Source: Aerococcus viridans
Lineage (GTDB): Bacteria > Bacillota > Bacilli > Lactobacillales > Aerococcaceae
Reading direction: 5' to 3'
DNA length: 64,000 nucleotides
Assembly: GCF_002871935.1 (NCBI RefSeq)
Contig: NZ_PNHQ01000007.1
Coordinates: 30,369 to 94,368 of the forward strand
Positions 44,008-54,349 of this stretch are shown piece after piece (position 1 is the first letter of the stretch; each line of letters begins with the position of its first letter). Under the pieces are notes generated by a model. It saw nothing but the letters and a program-made list of their open reading frames with translations, was not told the origin of the DNA and ran no database searches. Made by a program: the position numbers and the translations under genes.

Positions 44008-46551
44008 ATGGCATTGAATCAGTTTACTAAGGGGCTTAATGATCGACAAAAGGCAGCTGTTGAGCATACCGAAGGGCCGCTATTAATTATGGCAGGTGCT
44101 GGTAGTGGGAAAACACGTGTTTTGACGCACCGCATGGCCTATATTTTAAGTGAAAAAGAGGTGAATCCTTGGAATATTCTAGCGATCACTTTTACGAATA
44201 AGGCCGCTAAGGAAATGAAAGAACGGGTTTCAGCTTTGGTAGGTCCGGATGCCAATGATATGTGGGTTTCTACTTTTCACGCTATGTGTGTACGTATTTT
44301 AAGAAGAGAGGCTGAGGCAATTGGTTTTACCCGGTCCTTTACTATCGCTGATCCATCAGAACAACAAACGCTGATCAAACGTATTATAAAAGAGTTAAAC
44401 TTAGATAAGGATAAATTCTCTTATAAAATGTTACTAGGGCGTATTTCTGATGCGAAAAATAACTTAATGCTGCCAGATGATTATCGAAAAAATTATACAG
44501 GGTATATAGAGGATGTGGTAGCAGATGTATACGAACGCTACCAAAAAGGCCTTCAGGCAGCGCAATCTTTTGATTTTGACGATTTAATTATGTATACTGT
44601 TAAATTATTTGACCAACAGCCAGATATTTTGAAATACTACCAACAAAAATTTCATTATATTCATGTAGATGAATATCAAGATACTAACGAAGCCCAATAT
44701 AAATTGGTTAAACACTTAGGTGGTTACTTTCATAATGTGTGTGTAGTAGGGGATGCTGACCAGTCGATTTACGGGTGGCGTGGTGCTAATATGGAAAATA
44801 TCTTGAACTTTGAAAAAGATTATCCAAACGCAACCACAATCCTACTAGAACAAAATTACCGGTCGACAAAAAATATTTTGCAGGCGGCCAATAATGTGAT
44901 TAATCAAAATACTTATCGTAAAGACAAGACGCTATGGACAGACAACGATAAAGGCGAATTAATTTCCTATTACCGTGCTCAAAATGAGCGTGATGAGTCA
45001 AACTACGTTATCAGTAAAATTAAAGCGACTATTCAAAATCAACAGCTCAACTACGGAGACTTTGCTATTCTTTATAGAACCAACGCCCAGTCTCGTGTAA
45101 TGGAGGAAAATTTGGTAAAGGCCAACATGCCTTACCGAATCGTTGGCGGACTAAAATTCTACGACCGTAAAGAAATTAAAGATATACTCGCATACCTACG
45201 CTTACTTGCTAATCCATTGGATAACCTATCTTTTACCCGAATTATTAATGTACCAAAGCGTGGTATTGGCCCAGGAACCTTGGATAAATTAAATACATTT
45301 GCCAGCCAACAGGGGATTTCTCTTCTACAGGCGGCCTCACTAGTAGACCATTCGCCAATTACAGGTAAAGGTGCGACGAATTTAAAAGCTTTCAGCAAGA
45401 TGATGGCCAATCTAGAAGCACAACGGGCCTTCTTACCTATCCAAGACTTGGTAGAAGAAGTTTTAGAAAAAACAGGCTACCTAAAAGATTTGGAAAAACA
45501 AAAAACATTGGAAGCTGACGCACGAATTGACAATATTCATGAGTTTATCTCGGTTACGCAAGAATTTGATAAACGTTGGGAAGCTGAACGGGAAGAACGG
45601 GAACAAGCAGCGCAGATTGAAGCGCAAGAAGAGGCAGACCGTCCAGTAGACTTACAAGATGCAAGCCTGAACCAAGCTGCCCCTAACCAAGAAAATACCC
45701 CACTAAATCCAGATGGCACCTTTAATTTATTTGACTTAGAAGGCATTCAGGCAGAACTAGATAGTGTAATGGATACCAATCCAGCCGAAGATGATGCTTT
45801 AATGGGCTTTATTACAGACTTATCATTGGTTTCTGACTTGGATAGCCAACAATTGGACCAACAAGGGGAATTAACTTTGATGACCTTGCATGCAGCTAAA
45901 GGGCTAGAATTCCCAGTTGTTTTCATCATTGGCATGGAAGAAGGGATGTTCCCATTAGCGCGCGCCGCTAAGGAAGAATCTGAACTTGAAGAAGAACGGC
46001 GACTAGCTTATGTAGGGATTACTCGGGCTGAACAAAAATTATATTTAACTAACTCATTATCCCGCTTACTTTATGGGAAATACCAGTCTAATCCTGTTTC
46101 AAGGTTTATCAAAGAAATTGATAATGCATTACTAGATGACAGTGAAAACGAACGATCTGTTTTCCAACCTAGTGGTCAAGCGGATTTACCCTTTGGACAT
46201 CATACAGGATCTACCTTTGGTAATTCAACAAACTTTGCGTCAACTTACGGTAGCAAACAAAGAAGAACGACTAACACCTATGAAAAGGCGAACGCCAAGT
46301 CCTACTATGACCGAAAAAAAGAAGCGAAACGGTCAGTATTTGATCCCGTGAATGGCAATAAAGATATCGAAACAGTAGATGGTCCAGTTACTTGGGCGAT
46401 TGGCGATAAAGCCGTCCACAAAAAATGGGGTGTAGGGACTGTTGTTAAGGTTCAAGGATCCGGCAACGAACAAGAGTTAGATATTGCTTTCCCAAATCAA
46501 GGTATTAAGCGACTATTATCTGCTTTTGCACCAATTCAAAAGCAAGCATAA
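44008..46551 (+). CDS. pcrA: PcrA, UvrD/Rep-family 3'-5' DNA helicase
   Basis: PcrA is the essential SF1A helicase that clears RecA and resolves replication-transcription conflicts. This 847-residue protein has Walker A AGAGSGKT (about residues 29-36), motif II VDEYQDTN, motif III GDADQSIYGWRGA, motif IV EQNYRS, motif V TLHAAKGLEFP and motif VI RLAYVGITRAEQ. It is longer than the roughly 720-740 residues usual for PcrA, with an acidic Gln/Asn/Asp-rich insertion at about 550-635. I chose ATG 44008, seven bases after GGGAAGGTGG; ATG 44005 is also possible. It heads the pcrA-ligA-camS-gatCAB series. Confidence 0.94.
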   Translation: MALNQFTKGLNDRQKAAVEHTEGPLLIMAGAGSGKTRVLTHRMAYILSEKEVNPWNILAITFTNKAAKEMKERVSALVGPDANDMWVSTFHAMCVRILRREAEAIGFTRSFTIADPSEQQTLIKRIIKELNLDKDKFSYKMLLGRISDAKNNLMLPDDYRKNYTGYIEDVVADVYERYQKGLQAAQSFDFDDLIMYTVKLFDQQPDILKYYQQKFHYIHVDEYQDTNEAQYKLVKHLGGYFHNVCVVGDADQSIYGWRGANMENILNFEKDYPNATTILLEQNYRSTKNILQAANNVINQNTYRKDKTLWTDNDKGELISYYRAQNERDESNYVISKIKATIQNQQLNYGDFAILYRTNAQSRVMEENLVKANMPYRIVGGLKFYDRKEIKDILAYLRLLANPLDNLSFTRIINVPKRGIGPGTLDKLNTFASQQGISLLQAASLVDHSPITGKGATNLKAFSKMMANLEAQRAFLPIQDLVEEVLEKTGYLKDLEKQKTLEADARIDNIHEFISVTQEFDKRWEAEREEREQAAQIEAQEEADRPVDLQDASLNQAAPNQENTPLNPDGTFNLFDLEGIQAELDSVMDTNPAEDDALMGFITDLSLVSDLDSQQLDQQGELTLMTLHAAKGLEFPVVFIIGMEEGMFPLARAAKEESELEEERRLAYVGITRAEQKLYLTNSLSRLLYGKYQSNPVSRFIKEIDNALLDDSENERSVFQPSGQADLPFGHHTGSTFGNSTNFASTYGSKQRRTTNTYEKANAKSYYDRKKEAKRSVFDPVNGNKDIETVDGPVTWAIGDKAVHKKWGVGTVVKVQGSGNEQELDIAFPNQGIKRLLSAFAPIQKQA

Positions 46552-46581
46552 AGAAAAAATCACGGAATAAAAGGAGATTGA

Positions 46582-48597
<2,016 letters not shown>

Positions 48598-48670
48598 TAT
48601 AATAGACCAATAGAAGAAAATGGGAACTTGTGATTGGGGAGAAAACCAAGTTAAGAAAGGGAATGTCGTA

Positions 48671-49798
48671 TTGAAAATCAAAAAATTCAAAACCTTATCT
48701 ATATTATTGGTGGCGACCTTGGCCCTAGCAGCCTGCCAAAATGACCAAGCGGATTCAACCGAGTCAGCAGGATCAGCCAGCCAAACTTCATCTAATAGTG
48801 AAGAACAACAAACTAAAACAGATCAATTATCAACAGAATATTATCCATCATATATTAATGACGGTACTTACCAAGTCAATTCTGGTGCTGGTATAACTGC
48901 AGGAACATCCTCACAAGCCAATTCGGAGAATCTAGAGCGAGGGCTATACGACTTGGCGAAGAATATCTTCTCAACAGAGGACTATTCAATTCAAGAAGGA
49001 CAAGTGCTTGGCGAAGAGAAAACAATCGCCTTCTTAAAAGCAAAATCTGATGACAACCCAGAAGGATTAAATCCAACTGACTCACTCTCCGAAACTTTAG
49101 ATGGCTATGAACCTCGCTATTTGAACGCGATTATGGAATATGATTTTGTGGACGAAAATGGTAAAATAGCTGGTATTTCAATCGGTTTGGGGATGAACTA
49201 TTCGGATACCTTTAACTCAGGATCAGAGACAAAAGAAGTTGAAATTACATCTGAAGAACGTATCGAGCAAGGGAAACAAATGGCGGAAACTATTGTAAGT
49301 AATATCCGTCAAGATGAAGCTTATGCCGATACACCAATTCATGTGGCTATTTTTGAAAATGAGGAGTCAGGTGACTTAGGAGGCGGTACTTTCAAAACAG
49401 ATGCTGTTTCTTCAAGTGGAGACTCTTTTGGTGACTGGTCAACTTATAACCAAGACTTTGTTGTCTATGATGTAGATGACGCACCAAATGAAGAAGATAC
49501 TGTATCCTTCACCCGTTTCCGTGACCAAATCCAATCATTTTATCCACAATTATCAGGGTTATCAGGGGTAGGTTACTATCAAGATAATGAACAACAAAGC
49601 GTTAATATCGTGATCAATAGTCAGTTTGATGGTTATAGCGAAGTCATTGCCTTGTCTCAGCAAGCTATTTCAACCGCTAGCTCAGTATTCAACAACAATA
49701 TTGAGATTCAAATTCAAGTGGTAACGGCTGACGGTGTACGCGCCTTATTGACGAGAGATAAAGACTCAGACACCTTCAACTATGTATTAGTGGATTAA
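48671..49798 (+). CDS. camS: CamS-family sex pheromone lipoprotein
   Basis: This 375-residue lipoprotein belongs to the CamS family, whose signal peptides give rise to sex-pheromone peptides in enterococci and staphylococci. The signal peptide is KIKKFKTLSILLVATLALAAC, with lipobox LAAC at about residues 19-22. A Ser/Gln-rich linker and the conserved CamS body (IMEYDFVDENGKIAGISIGLGMNY, VVYDVDDAPNEEDTVSFTRFRDQI) follow. I chose TTG 48671, eight bases after AAAGGGA. A frame open from 48620 would put 17 residues before the signal peptide. Pheromone activity is not implied. Confidence 0.88.
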   Translation: MKIKKFKTLSILLVATLALAACQNDQADSTESAGSASQTSSNSEEQQTKTDQLSTEYYPSYINDGTYQVNSGAGITAGTSSQANSENLERGLYDLAKNIFSTEDYSIQEGQVLGEEKTIAFLKAKSDDNPEGLNPTDSLSETLDGYEPRYLNAIMEYDFVDENGKIAGISIGLGMNYSDTFNSGSETKEVEITSEERIEQGKQMAETIVSNIRQDEAYADTPIHVAIFENEESGDLGGGTFKTDAVSSSGDSFGDWSTYNQDFVVYDVDDAPNEEDTVSFTRFRDQIQSFYPQLSGLSGVGYYQDNEQQSVNIVINSQFDGYSEVIALSQQAISTASSVFNNNIEIQIQVVTADGVRALLTRDKDSDTFNYVLVD

Positions 49799-49899
49799 GA
49801 TATGTGATATTTTATAACATGTCCACCTCTTTTTCTCATGATCAAAAAGGGGTTGGCACTTGTTTGCTAGCTGACAGTAATAGAAAAAATAGGCAGAAC

Positions 49900-49940
49900 A
49901 ATAGGCAAGTTTCAGTGAAAAAGCTTGCCTATTCGTATTT
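49900..49940 (+). terminator. Hairpin after camS
   Basis: AATAGGCAAG (49900-49909) pairs perfectly with CTTGCCTATT (49924-49933). The following CGTATTTG is only moderately T-rich, so termination may be partial. Confidence 0.65.
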
Positions 49941-50004
49941 GTAAGCTATTCTTAAGATAAAAGATTAAAAATACAAAAATCTACTCATGTAACCTTAATT
50001 AACA

Positions 50005-50033
50005 TTGTTGACTTGAGCGGTTTGTGCTAAAAT
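50005..50033 (+). promoter_or_regulatory. Promoter of gatCAB
   Basis: TTGTTG (50005-50010), 17 bases, TAAAAT (50028-50033), with an extended -10 TG at 50025-50026. Confidence 0.7.
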
Positions 50034-50087
50034 GAAACAGGTAAAATAAGGCGAAAACTAAACTGAAGAATGAAGGAGGAACCCGTT

Positions 50088-50393
50088 ATGTCAATTTCTG
50101 AAGAAGAAGTTAAACGGATTGCTAAATTAGCTAAATTCAAGGTGGAAGACCAAGAAGTCGATCACTTTACTGAAGAATTTGGAAATATTTTAAATATGAC
50201 CGAAAAATTACAAGAAGTCGATACTACAGATGTAACGCCTATGTTTTGGGCAGTCGATTTTGAAAATGTGATGCGCGAAGATAAAGTTGTGAAAACACAA
50301 ACCCGTGATGAGTTATTTATCAACGCCAAAACAACAGTCGATGGCTTTATCGAAGTGCCATCAATTATTGATACAGATGGAGGCGACGCTTAA
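50088..50393 (+). CDS. gatC: GatC, Asp/Glu-tRNA amidotransferase subunit C
   Basis: GatC is the small linker subunit that holds GatA and GatB together. The 101-residue protein shows the family stretch EEEVKRIAKLAKF at its start and ILNMTEKLQEVDTTDVTPMF in the middle. I chose ATG 50088, eight bases after AAGGAGG; an ATG at 50070 would contain that site. Its stop overlaps the gatA start as TAATG. Confidence 0.95.
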   Translation: MSISEEEVKRIAKLAKFKVEDQEVDHFTEEFGNILNMTEKLQEVDTTDVTPMFWAVDFENVMREDKVVKTQTRDELFINAKTTVDGFIEVPSIIDTDGGDA

Positions 50394-51847
50394 TGGAAAA
50401 ATTTACAGAAACAATCCGCTCTTTAAATGAGAAATTAGTGGCTGGCCAAATAACATCTGTTGAACTAGTGGAAGAAGCTATCCGCCGTATAAAAGCAGAA
50501 AATGACGTTATTAACGCTGTGATCACTTTAGACGAAGAAAATGCGCTAGCAAAAGCTAAGGCATCTGATGAAAAAGGTTACTCCTCAGACCGTCCATTAC
50601 AAGGGATTCCTATTGGATTAAAAGACAATATTTTAACAAATGGTGTTACAACGACAGCAGCATCTAAGATGTTAGCGGACTTTGTACCAATTTATGATGC
50701 AACAGTTACTGAAAAATTAGCTGCAGCAGGTGCGATTAATATTGCTAAATTAAACATGGATGAATTCGCCATGGGTGGTTCTAATGAAACTTCTTACTTT
50801 GGCCCAGTTCGCAACCCATTTGACACAGACCGTGTACCAGGTGGTTCTTCAGGTGGTTCAGCGGCTGCAGTTGCAGCTGGTCAAGTGATTGCAACATTAG
50901 GTACCGATACAGGTGGTTCAATCCGTCAACCAGCAGCATACAACGGTATTGTAGGTATGAAACCTACTTATGGTCGTGTATCACGTTGGGGTGTCATTTC
51001 TTTTGCTTCATCACTAGACCAAGTTGGTCCTATGACACGTACTGTTGAAGATAATGCCATTATGTTAGAAGCAATTGCTGGTTATGATGACAATGATTCA
51101 ACTTCTGCAAATATTGAAGTACCTAACTATGTAGCTTCTATGAAAGATGGGGTTCAAGGTTTAACTGTTGGTGTACCGGTAGAGTTCTTCGGCGAATCAG
51201 TGGATGACCAAGTGAAAGCGCAAGTCCGTGCTTCCATCAAGCAATTAGAAAATGCTGGTGCAACTGTTAAAGAGATTAGCTTCGAAAACTTAAAATATGG
51301 TATTCCAGTTTACTATATCATCGCTTCTGCAGAAGCATCTTCAAACTTACAACGCTACGATGGTATCCGCTATGGTTACCGTGCAGAAGACTTCAATGAC
51401 CTAGAAGAATTGTATGTCAATACAAGAACTGAAGGTTTTGGTGATGAAGTAAAACGTCGTTTGATGACCGGTACTTTCTCTATCGCATCTGAAAACTTCG
51501 ATGAATACTTCATGAAAGCAGCTAAAGTACGTATGTTAATTAAAGAAGCATTTGATAAAATCTTCTCAGAAGTTGATTTAATCGTATCACCAGTAACTAC
51601 TGGTACTGCCTTTAAACTAGGTGAGAAAAATGATGATCCAATCGAAATGTACATTGCTGACTTATTAACAGTTCCTGTAAACTTAGCTGGATTACCTGGT
51701 TTATCAATGCCTGTTGGTTTTGACGACAAAGGTCTACCAATTGGTTTACAAATTATCGGTAACCGTTTCGAAGAAGAAAAGATTTACCGCGCAGCTTATG
51801 CTGTTGAACAAGTAAACGACGCTTATACTAAACATCCAGCAGAGTAA
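50393..51847 (+). CDS. gatA: GatA, Asp/Glu-tRNA amidotransferase subunit A
   Basis: GatA is the glutaminase subunit that releases ammonia for transamidation of misacylated Glu-tRNA(Gln) or Asp-tRNA(Asn). The 484-residue amidase-signature protein has the catalytic Lys in PIGLKDNI, the Gly/Ser-rich loop PGGSSGGSAAAVAAG and the nucleophile serine in GTDTGGSIRQPA. It overlaps gatC by one base and precedes gatB by 15 bases. This implies that the organism makes Gln-tRNA indirectly. Confidence 0.96.
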   Translation: MEKFTETIRSLNEKLVAGQITSVELVEEAIRRIKAENDVINAVITLDEENALAKAKASDEKGYSSDRPLQGIPIGLKDNILTNGVTTTAASKMLADFVPIYDATVTEKLAAAGAINIAKLNMDEFAMGGSNETSYFGPVRNPFDTDRVPGGSSGGSAAAVAAGQVIATLGTDTGGSIRQPAAYNGIVGMKPTYGRVSRWGVISFASSLDQVGPMTRTVEDNAIMLEAIAGYDDNDSTSANIEVPNYVASMKDGVQGLTVGVPVEFFGESVDDQVKAQVRASIKQLENAGATVKEISFENLKYGIPVYYIIASAEASSNLQRYDGIRYGYRAEDFNDLEELYVNTRTEGFGDEVKRRLMTGTFSIASENFDEYFMKAAKVRMLIKEAFDKIFSEVDLIVSPVTTGTAFKLGEKNDDPIEMYIADLLTVPVNLAGLPGLSMPVGFDDKGLPIGLQIIGNRFEEEKIYRAAYAVEQVNDAYTKHPAE

Positions 51848-51862
51848 GAGGGAGGAAATTAC

Positions 51863-53290
51863 ATGAATTACGAAACAGTCATTGGACTTGAGGTCCATGT
51901 CGAATTAAAAACAGAATCAAAAATGTTCTCTCCATCTGCCGCACACTTTGGAGCAGAACCTAATACCAATACAAACGTTATTGACTTCGGTTATCCAGGT
52001 GTCCTACCAAAAATGAACCGTCGTGGGATTGAATTCGCTATTAAAGCCGCTTTAGCATTAAACTGTGAAATTAATCCAGTACAACACTTCGACCGTAAAA
52101 ACTACTTCTACCCGGATAATCCAAAAGCTTTCCAAACTACTCAGTTATGGCAACCTATAGGTGAAAATGGTTGGATTGAAATCGAAGTGAATGGTGAAAC
52201 GAAAAAAATCCGCATCGAACGTCTTCACTTAGAAGAAGATGCCGGTAAAAACATCCACGGTGCTGGCGACTCATTAGTTGACTTAAACCGCCAAGGAACA
52301 CCATTATTAGAAATCGTATCTGAAGCAGATATGCGCTCACCAGAAGAAGCATATGCTTACTTGGAAAAAATCCGCGAAATCATCCGTTTTACTGGGGTTT
52401 CTGATGTAAAAATGGAAGAAGGTTCAATGCGTTGTGATGCCAATATTTCTTTACGTCCTTATGGCCAAAAAGAATTTGGTACTAAAAACGAATTGAAAAA
52501 CTTAAACTCATTCAACTATGTTCGTAAAGGTTTAGCGTACGAAGAAAAACGCCAAGCACAAGTATTAAATGCTGGTGGCGTGATTGAACAAGCAACTCGT
52601 CGTTATGATGAAAGTACTGGTAAAACACAATTAATGCGTGTAAAAGAAGGTGCAGCTGACTACCGCTACTTCCCAGAACCAGACTTACCGCCATTTACGG
52701 TTTCTGATGCTTGGTTAGCGGAAATTCAAGCGAGCTTGCCAGAAATGCCGGCTGATCGTCGTAAACGTTATGTCGATACTTACGAATTACCTGAATATGA
52801 TGCGCAAATCTTGACTCAAACCTTAGAAATGTCTGATTTCTTTGATGCTGCAGTGAAAGCTGGCGCTGATCCGAAACAAGCATCTAACTGGTTAATGGGT
52901 GAAGTGAATGCTTACATGAACGATAATGAAAAAGATCTAGACCAAATTGGTTTAACGCCAGAATCATTAGCGGAAATGATTGGCTTAATTGAAGATGGTA
53001 CGATCTCAAGCAAGCAAGCGAAAAAAGTATTCAAGCTATTAGCGGACAAAGGTGGTTCTGCTAAAGAGGTTGTTGAAGCTGAAGGGTTAGTTCAATTATC
53101 TGATCCAGCACAATTGTTACCATTGATCACTGAAGTCCTTGATAACAACCAACAATCAATTGACGACTATAAAGCTGGTAAGAAGAAAGCAACTGGTTTC
53201 TTAGTTGGTCAAATTATGAAAGCAACGAAAGGTCAAGCGAACCCACAAGTTGTGAACCAATTATTAACGGAAGAATTAGATAAACGCTAA
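51863..53290 (+). CDS. gatB: GatB, Asp/Glu-tRNA amidotransferase subunit B
   Basis: GatB is the kinase/transamidase subunit that activates the aminoacyl group. The 475-residue protein has the signature [42 protein letters not shown], the [13 protein letters not shown] motif and the C-terminal YqeY-like tail (about 330-475) that contacts tRNA. ATG behind GAGGGAGGAA. It ends the gatCAB operon. Confidence 0.96.
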   Translation: MNYETVIGLEVHVELKTESKMFSPSAAHFGAEPNTNTNVIDFGYPGVLPKMNRRGIEFAIKAALALNCEINPVQHFDRKNYFYPDNPKAFQTTQLWQPIGENGWIEIEVNGETKKIRIERLHLEEDAGKNIHGAGDSLVDLNRQGTPLLEIVSEADMRSPEEAYAYLEKIREIIRFTGVSDVKMEEGSMRCDANISLRPYGQKEFGTKNELKNLNSFNYVRKGLAYEEKRQAQVLNAGGVIEQATRRYDESTGKTQLMRVKEGAADYRYFPEPDLPPFTVSDAWLAEIQASLPEMPADRRKRYVDTYELPEYDAQILTQTLEMSDFFDAAVKAGADPKQASNWLMGEVNAYMNDNEKDLDQIGLTPESLAEMIGLIEDGTISSKQAKKVFKLLADKGGSAKEVVEAEGLVQLSDPAQLLPLITEVLDNNQQSIDDYKAGKKKATGFLVGQIMKATKGQANPQVVNQLLTEELDKR

Positions 53291-53304
53291 TTCTGAACAA
53301 AAGA

Positions 53305-53348
53305 AAACATGTCTGGTTCACTGAAACGGTGAATCGGACATGTTTTTT
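53305..53348 (+). terminator. Terminator after gatB
   Basis: AAACATGTC (53305-53313) pairs with GACATGTTT (53337-53345), enclosing TTCA/TGAA, followed by a T run. Confidence 0.93.
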
Positions 53349-53370
53349 ATTGTGTTTGAATGCGTGTTAA

Positions 53371-53414
53371 AGCCTTCGCTTACACTTGACCGATATTTGT
53401 ATTAAAACTAGGAT
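53371..53414 (+). repeat. R3 short intergenic repeat, copy 1
   Basis: AGCCTTCG...ACTTGACC...TTAAAACTAGGAT matches 60229-60273 over about 45 bases with roughly eight differences. A further partial echo (TTCGGCTTTCACTTTACCT) lies at about 53443-53461. No coding potential; always beside R1 or R2. Confidence 0.65.
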
Positions 53415-53472
53415 TAGAGGATTGAGATATTATTTAGCTTTCGGCTTTCACTTTACCTGTATAGCCTTAGAT

Positions 53473-53572
53473 GCAGTGGGACCGGAATTAGCCAAGGTCT
53501 AATTCCTTGCCTGACGATTCATTCTGTAAGGGCCAAACAGAATGATATGGGTCAGTCATCCTTTTTCACTGC
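53473..53572 (+). repeat. R2 structured element, copy 1 (candidate noncoding RNA)
   Basis: Closing stem GCAGTG/CACTGC (53473-53478/53567-53572) holds two arms. Arm 1 is GGAATTAG-loop-CTAATTCC (53484-53491/53499-53506). Arm 2 is CTGAC/GTCAG (53511-53515/53551-53555) leading to CATTCTG/CAGAATG (53520-53526/53538-53544). Copy 2 keeps every arm but has CAACCTG/CAGGTTG in arm 2, two compensated pairs. An AAGGC/GCCTT hairpin follows in both. No promoter is evident directly before it. Confidence 0.75.
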
Positions 53573-53856
53573 TAAGGCATGCTAGGTAGTTTCAGCCTTG
53601 GCTATGCCTCTATTTATCACTTTCTCGAGTAATTCGATTTATGAATAAAACTATTAATACTGACTATGTTAACCAAAGCATATATGAATCTGTCCAAAGG
53701 TGGATTAGACTAGCTGCGACGAATATGAAAATATTGGCTATTTTTTTCTTGTCCATGAATGCATTGATTAAGTGAATCCAGGTAGAAAAAAACGTAAAAT
53801 TAAGTAGTAAATATAAGCTAAGGGGGGCTCGACGCAACCCAAGATTTCTCTATGGC
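53573..53856 (+). other. Gap between R2 copy 1 and the mgtA promoter
   Basis: The first 45 bases continue the R2 downstream hairpin. The rest, to the TTGACA at 53857, is AT-rich with no reading frame, repeat or hairpin I can support. Confidence 0.5.
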
Positions 53857-53885
53857 TTGACAAGTGTAGTTAAAGCTTGTATGCT
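53857..53885 (+). promoter_or_regulatory. Promoter of the M-box/mgtA transcript
   Basis: TTGACA (53857-53862), 17 bases, TATGCT (53880-53885). The transcript would start about 20 bases before the M-box. Confidence 0.8.
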
Positions 53886-53910
53886 TATAGGTGTTGAAAA
53901 GAGAATATGA

Positions 53911-54060
53911 TTTGTTAGGCAGAGGCTCCTATGCAAACACAGGCTACTGCCCAGAAACGTCCAGAGACGCCAATGGGTATAACAGGATTATCCGATAGAA
54001 GGAATTTCTAACGTAGCTAACAGTAATGTTTACGTTGTATAGTGCTAAAACTCCACGAAA
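53911..54060 (+). promoter_or_regulatory. M-box (ykoK leader) magnesium riboswitch
   Basis: The conserved blocks are all present in order: GTTAGGCAGAGGCTCCTATG, ACACAGGCTACTGCCCAGAAA, GTCCAGAGACGCCAATGGGT, AACAGGATTATCCGA, and AGTGCTAAAACTCCACGA at the end. In Bacillus this RNA folds on Mg2+ and forces a downstream terminator to form. Here a terminator follows at 54116 and then mgtA, so the same on/off logic is expected: expression when magnesium is low. Confidence 0.95.
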
Positions 54061-54115
54061 AGATCAAAAGCAAAAAACAGGTGTATACCCGTTTTTCTTG
54101 TGGATATTTAGAGTA

Positions 54116-54146
54116 AGCTCTCGCTAATGTTAGTGGGGGCTTTTTA
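54116..54146 (+). terminator. M-box expression-platform terminator
   Basis: AGCTCTCGCTAA (54116-54127) pairs with TTAGTGGGGGCT (54130-54141), several G-U, followed by TTTTT. An earlier hairpin with ACAGG/CCCGT and TTTTT lies at 54077-54097. The CCACGA at the M-box end can pair with TTGTGG beyond it, a possible alternate fold. Confidence 0.8.
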
Positions 54147-54197
54147 TATTGCGACAAATCTTCATTTTAACAAGTATAAAATGAGGAGGTTTTTTTA

Positions 54198-54292
54198 ATG
54201 GTAAAAAGGTGTATCCTTTCTTAATTGTTTTTATCATTTGTTCAATGGTTAAAGACTTTCTTTGCATCCTTTCCAGAACTTTAGGTGGCTGA
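54198..54292 (+). CDS. Small reading frame between the M-box and mgtA (8 codons, or 31 with a -1 shift)
   Basis: A perfect AGGAGG (54184-54189) precedes ATG 54198. In frame it stops after eight codons (MVKRCILS, stop at 54222-54224). Shifting -1 in the run GTAAAAAGG gives a hydrophobic peptide of about 31 residues with a VYPFLIVFIICSMV membrane-like segment, stopping at 54290-54292. It could be a small membrane regulator of the pump, a leader peptide or a decayed gene. No family is recognised. Confidence 0.4.
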
Positions 54293-54349
54293 TTACAGTC
54301 TAGACTAGTGTAAGGAAGTAGCAGTATGTAAATGAAAGGATTGAATACA

